The notes below the pieces were generated by a model, which was not told where the DNA came from, did no database searches, and saw only the letters and a list, made by a program, of their open reading frames with translations. This document shows, in pieces, positions 6,040-8,135 of a DNA stretch of 8,135 nucleotides. Each line of letters begins with the position of its first letter. Position 1 is the stretch's first letter. A program made the position numbers and the translations under genes. The stretch is from Halovenus sp. (GTDB lineage Archaea; Halobacteriota; Halobacteria; Halobacteriales; Haloarculaceae). The DNA lies in the NCBI GenBank assembly GCA_003551265.1, contig PUMG01000201.1, positions 1-8,135 on the forward strand, in the 5' to 3' direction.

Positions 6040-7260
6040 ATGTCTCGGAGTCCTTCGCTCCCGGAGCGTCCTCGCCTCAATCTGGATCCGGACATGTCTC
6101 CAGACGAGAAGCTTCAGGCGCTTCAGAGCCACTATCACGATGTCGTGCGAGTGAACGAAAAACTGAAACAACAGCTTCGCATCGCCCATCAGCGGCGACA
6201 GAAGCTGGTGAGCAACGTCGAATCGTTCAAAGAAGAGAACAAGACCCTGAAATCGTCGTCGCTCTACGTTGCGACGACCGAAGAGATTCTCGACGATGGC
6301 GTCGTCATCAAACAACACGGGAACAATCAGGAAGTGTTGACCGAGGCGGCAGTGTCGGTTCGTGAGGACCTCGAAGCGGGTGACCGCGTCGCTATCGACG
6401 ATTCGTTCGGGATTCAGCGGATTCTCAACCCCGAGACTGACGCCAGAGCCCAGGCGATGCAAGTCGACCAGAGTCCGGACGTCACCTACGAGGATATCGG
6501 TGGACTCGACGAACAGATACTCGAAGTCTGTGAGACCGTCGAGGAGCCGTTGCTCAACCCCGAACAGTTCGAGGCAGTCGGCATCGAACCACCCGCTGGT
6601 GTGCTCCTCCACGGCCCGCCCGGCACGGGGAAGACGATGCTGGCCAGAGCCGTCGCCAACCAGACGGATGCGACGTTCATCAAGATGGCTGGCTCGGAAC
6701 TCGTCCAGAAGTTCATCGGGGAGGGTGCTCGACTCGTCCGTGACCTCTTCGAACTGGCCCGGGAACACGAGCCGTCGGTCATCTTCATCGACGAGATTGA
6801 CGCGATTGCGGCCACTCGAACCGAGTCAAAGACCTCCGGTGATGCGGAGGTCCAGCGGACGATGATGCAACTGCTCGCGGAGATGGACGGTTTCGAGAAG
6901 CGTGGAAACATCCGCCTCATCGCCGCGACGAACCGCTTCGACATGCTCGACCGTGCCATCCTCCGTCCGGGTCGCTTCGACCGCCTCATCGAGGTACCCG
7001 AACCCGACTGGGACGGCCGCGAAGCGATTCTCGAAATCCATACCGACGCGATGAACCTCCACGATGACGTCGACCTGCCGATGCTCGCGAATGAGACGAC
7101 TGGCTTTTCGGGTGCTGAACTTGCCTCACTCGCCACGGAAGCGGGGATGTTCGCAATCCGCGACGAGCGGACTGAAATAGCGATGGGTGACTTCCGTGAG
7201 GCGCTCGAAAAGGTGCGAAGCGAAGACGATACGAACGGCACTCCCATCGCGTTCGCTTGA
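6040..7260 (+). CDS. pan: Proteasome-activating nucleotidase (PAN), PanB-like
   Basis: A 406-residue AAA+ ATPase whose hexamer unfolds substrates and feeds them to the 20S proteasome. Order of parts: a Pro-rich leader [12 protein letters not shown] (1-12), a coiled coil (about 21-72), an OB domain (about 75-130) containing [15 protein letters not shown] (88-102), then the ATPase domain with Walker A GPPGTGKT (192-199), aromatic pore loop KFIG (224-227), Walker B VIFIDEID (247-254), sensor ATN (296-298) and Arg fingers R309/R312 in RPGRFDR. The protein ends in AFA, a relaxed form of the hydrophobic-Tyr-X tail that docks into 20S pockets and opens the gate, so coupling to the proteasome is expected. 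Haloarchaea usually carry two PAN genes, PanA and PanB. The SPSLPERP leader matches the PanB type as I remember it. All catalytic residues are intact. No 20S subunit gene lies in the window. Confidence 0.96.
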   Translation: MSRSPSLPERPRLNLDPDMSPDEKLQALQSHYHDVVRVNEKLKQQLRIAHQRRQKLVSNVESFKEENKTLKSSSLYVATTEEILDDGVVIKQHGNNQEVLTEAAVSVREDLEAGDRVAIDDSFGIQRILNPETDARAQAMQVDQSPDVTYEDIGGLDEQILEVCETVEEPLLNPEQFEAVGIEPPAGVLLHGPPGTGKTMLARAVANQTDATFIKMAGSELVQKFIGEGARLVRDLFELAREHEPSVIFIDEIDAIAATRTESKTSGDAEVQRTMMQLLAEMDGFEKRGNIRLIAATNRFDMLDRAILRPGRFDRLIEVPEPDWDGREAILEIHTDAMNLHDDVDLPMLANETTGFSGAELASLATEAGMFAIRDERTEIAMGDFREALEKVRSEDDTNGTPIAFA

Positions 7261-7407
7261 TCGAGTCGAAGGTCCCATACTCCCTCTCGTGTTCGTTACC
7301 AGCTCTGCGTACTGACGGACCAGACTGTACACACCCGCCCAGATTGTGTTGACGCTGGACAGAGCTATCAGGAAAGACTCACGCCGCTCGGACGAAGAGA
7401 CACCGAT
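7261..7407. other. 147-base intergenic region between PAN and the tryptophanase gene
   Basis: Just after the PAN stop there is a pyrimidine-rich stretch (7273-7295) that might take part in termination. No convincing TATA box is placed 25-32 bases before the tryptophanase ATG at 7408. The best AT-richer piece, GAGCTATCAGGAAAGA (7362-7377), would need a short leader. The tryptophanase frame stays open upstream of the ATG but offers no ATG or GTG start that I could find back to about 7320. Confidence 0.5.
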
Positions 7408-8135
7408 ATGTACGAATCGGCAATGGTCTCGCGGAAAGACCTTCTGGACCGGAACGGACGAGAGGAAGCACTCGAAGAGGCGGGATACAACGTCTTCGGT
7501 CTCTCCGCGTCGGAAGTGTACGTCGACCTGTTGACAGACAGCGGAACCGGGACGATGAGCACCGAGCAGTGGGCCGCACTATTCGGGGGTGATGAGTCCT
7601 ACGCCGGGAGCGAAAGCTTCGAGCGACTCGTGTCGACTGTCGACGCTGTGCTTGGGTTCGAACACGTCGTTCCCGCACACCAGGGACGGGGAGCCGAACA
7701 CCTGCTGTACGGTGCGCTCATCGACGAGGGTGATATCATTCTCTCGAACACCCACTTCGATACGACAAGAGCACACGTCGTCGAAGCCGGTGGCGAACCA
7801 GTCGACCGTCCAGTCCCGGAGGCGTGGATGAGTGACCAGCCGGGAGATTTCAAGGGGAACCTCGATGTCGAACGGGCACGCAAGTACGCAAAGTCTGTCG
7901 GCCCTGAGCATATTCCGGTAGTTATCATGACGGTGACGAACAACTCGGCCGCTGGACAGCCTGTCTCGGTCGAAAACGTCCGCCAGGCACGCGAACTCGC
8001 GGACGATCTCGACGCTCGCCTCGTCATCGATGCCTGTCGCTTCGCAGAGAACGCCTGGTTCGTCAGCCAGCGAGAAGAGGAGTTCGCTGACAGTCCAATT
8101 CCCGAAATCGTGCGCGAGCAACTCTCGTATGCGGA
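7408..8135 (+). CDS. tnaA: Tryptophanase (3' partial)
   Basis: A PLP-dependent beta-eliminating lyase that splits L-tryptophan into indole, pyruvate and ammonia. 242 codons are present before the window ends; the full protein should be about 420-470 residues, and the PLP lysine lies beyond the edge. Matches to TnaA in order: VYVDLLTDSGTGTMS (37-51), DESYAGS (62-68, active-site Y65), HQGRGAEHL (91-99, phosphate-binding loop), HFDTT (116-120, F117 stacks on PLP), DFKGN (147-151), TNNSAAGQPVS (177-187) and VIDACRFAENAWF (206-218, with D208 and R211 contacting PLP). The Asp in FDTT (D118) and the FAENA sequence favour tryptophanase over tyrosine phenol-lyase, which has Thr and CVENA there. The loop after ALIDEGD is shorter than in E. 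coli. The ATG at 7408 is the only plausible start seen. The enzyme would allow Trp use as carbon/nitrogen source and release indole. Confidence 0.93.
   Translation, partial: MYESAMVSRKDLLDRNGREEALEEAGYNVFGLSASEVYVDLLTDSGTGTMSTEQWAALFGGDESYAGSESFERLVSTVDAVLGFEHVVPAHQGRGAEHLLYGALIDEGDIILSNTHFDTTRAHVVEAGGEPVDRPVPEAWMSDQPGDFKGNLDVERARKYAKSVGPEHIPVVIMTVTNNSAAGQPVSVENVRQARELADDLDARLVIDACRFAENAWFVSQREEEFADSPIPEIVREQLSYA

Noticed and set aside
5905..6768. A 287-codon minus-strand open frame opposite PAN
   Set aside because: It overlaps the whole PAN N-terminal half and the pepF end, is Arg-rich at its end, and has no promoter or motif.
7579..8121. A 180-codon minus-strand open frame opposite tryptophanase
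   Set aside because: The plus strand clearly encodes TnaA motifs over the same interval, so the reverse frame is a shadow.
1..8135. CRISPR array, tRNA or rRNA
   Set aside because: No regularly spaced repeats, cloverleaf-like segments or rRNA-like conserved stretches were seen.

Overview
The window comes from a haloarchaeon. The proteins are very acidic (Asp/Glu-rich, few Lys), the coding DNA is GC-rich, most genes have a TATA-like element about 25-32 bases before the start codon (leaderless or nearly leaderless transcripts), and two archaeal proteostasis ATPases, Cdc48/VAT and the proteasome-activating nucleotidase PAN, are present.

Layout. (1) Positions 1-184 are the right end of an IS200/IS605-family element: the last 40 codons of a probable tnpB and a right-end hairpin finishing in TCAA. 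(2) Positions 181-812 on the minus strand hold a two-gene toxin-antitoxin-like pair, a DUF433-type antitoxin followed by a DUF5615 PIN-like toxin. The toxin's stop codon lies inside the TCAA end of the IS, so the element abuts the toxin's last sense codon. (3) Positions 899-3390 on the minus strand form an operon of a 76-residue Hsp20-like mini-protein and Cdc48, joined by an ATGA overlap. (4) Position 3636-4064, minus, is an Lrp/AsnC-type regulator, divergent from (5) an M3-family oligoendopeptidase F at 4176-5966, plus. (6) A PAN ATPase, closest to the haloarchaeal PanB type, lies at 6040-7260, plus. (7) The first 242 codons of a tryptophanase start at 7408 and run off the end.

Read together, positions 899-8135 look like a protein-turnover neighbourhood. 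Cdc48 (with a possible small partner) and PAN unfold proteins, the 20S proteasome (not in this window) would produce peptides, PepF would trim oligopeptides, and tryptophanase would degrade a released amino acid. An amino-acid-type (Lrp) regulator sits in the middle. This functional link is inference from gene order. The left end (1-812) is accessory DNA: a mobile element next to a toxin-antitoxin pair that looks less GC-rich than the proteostasis genes.

No tRNA, rRNA or CRISPR array was seen. No gene-free stretch exceeds 300 bases; the longest is 3391-3635.
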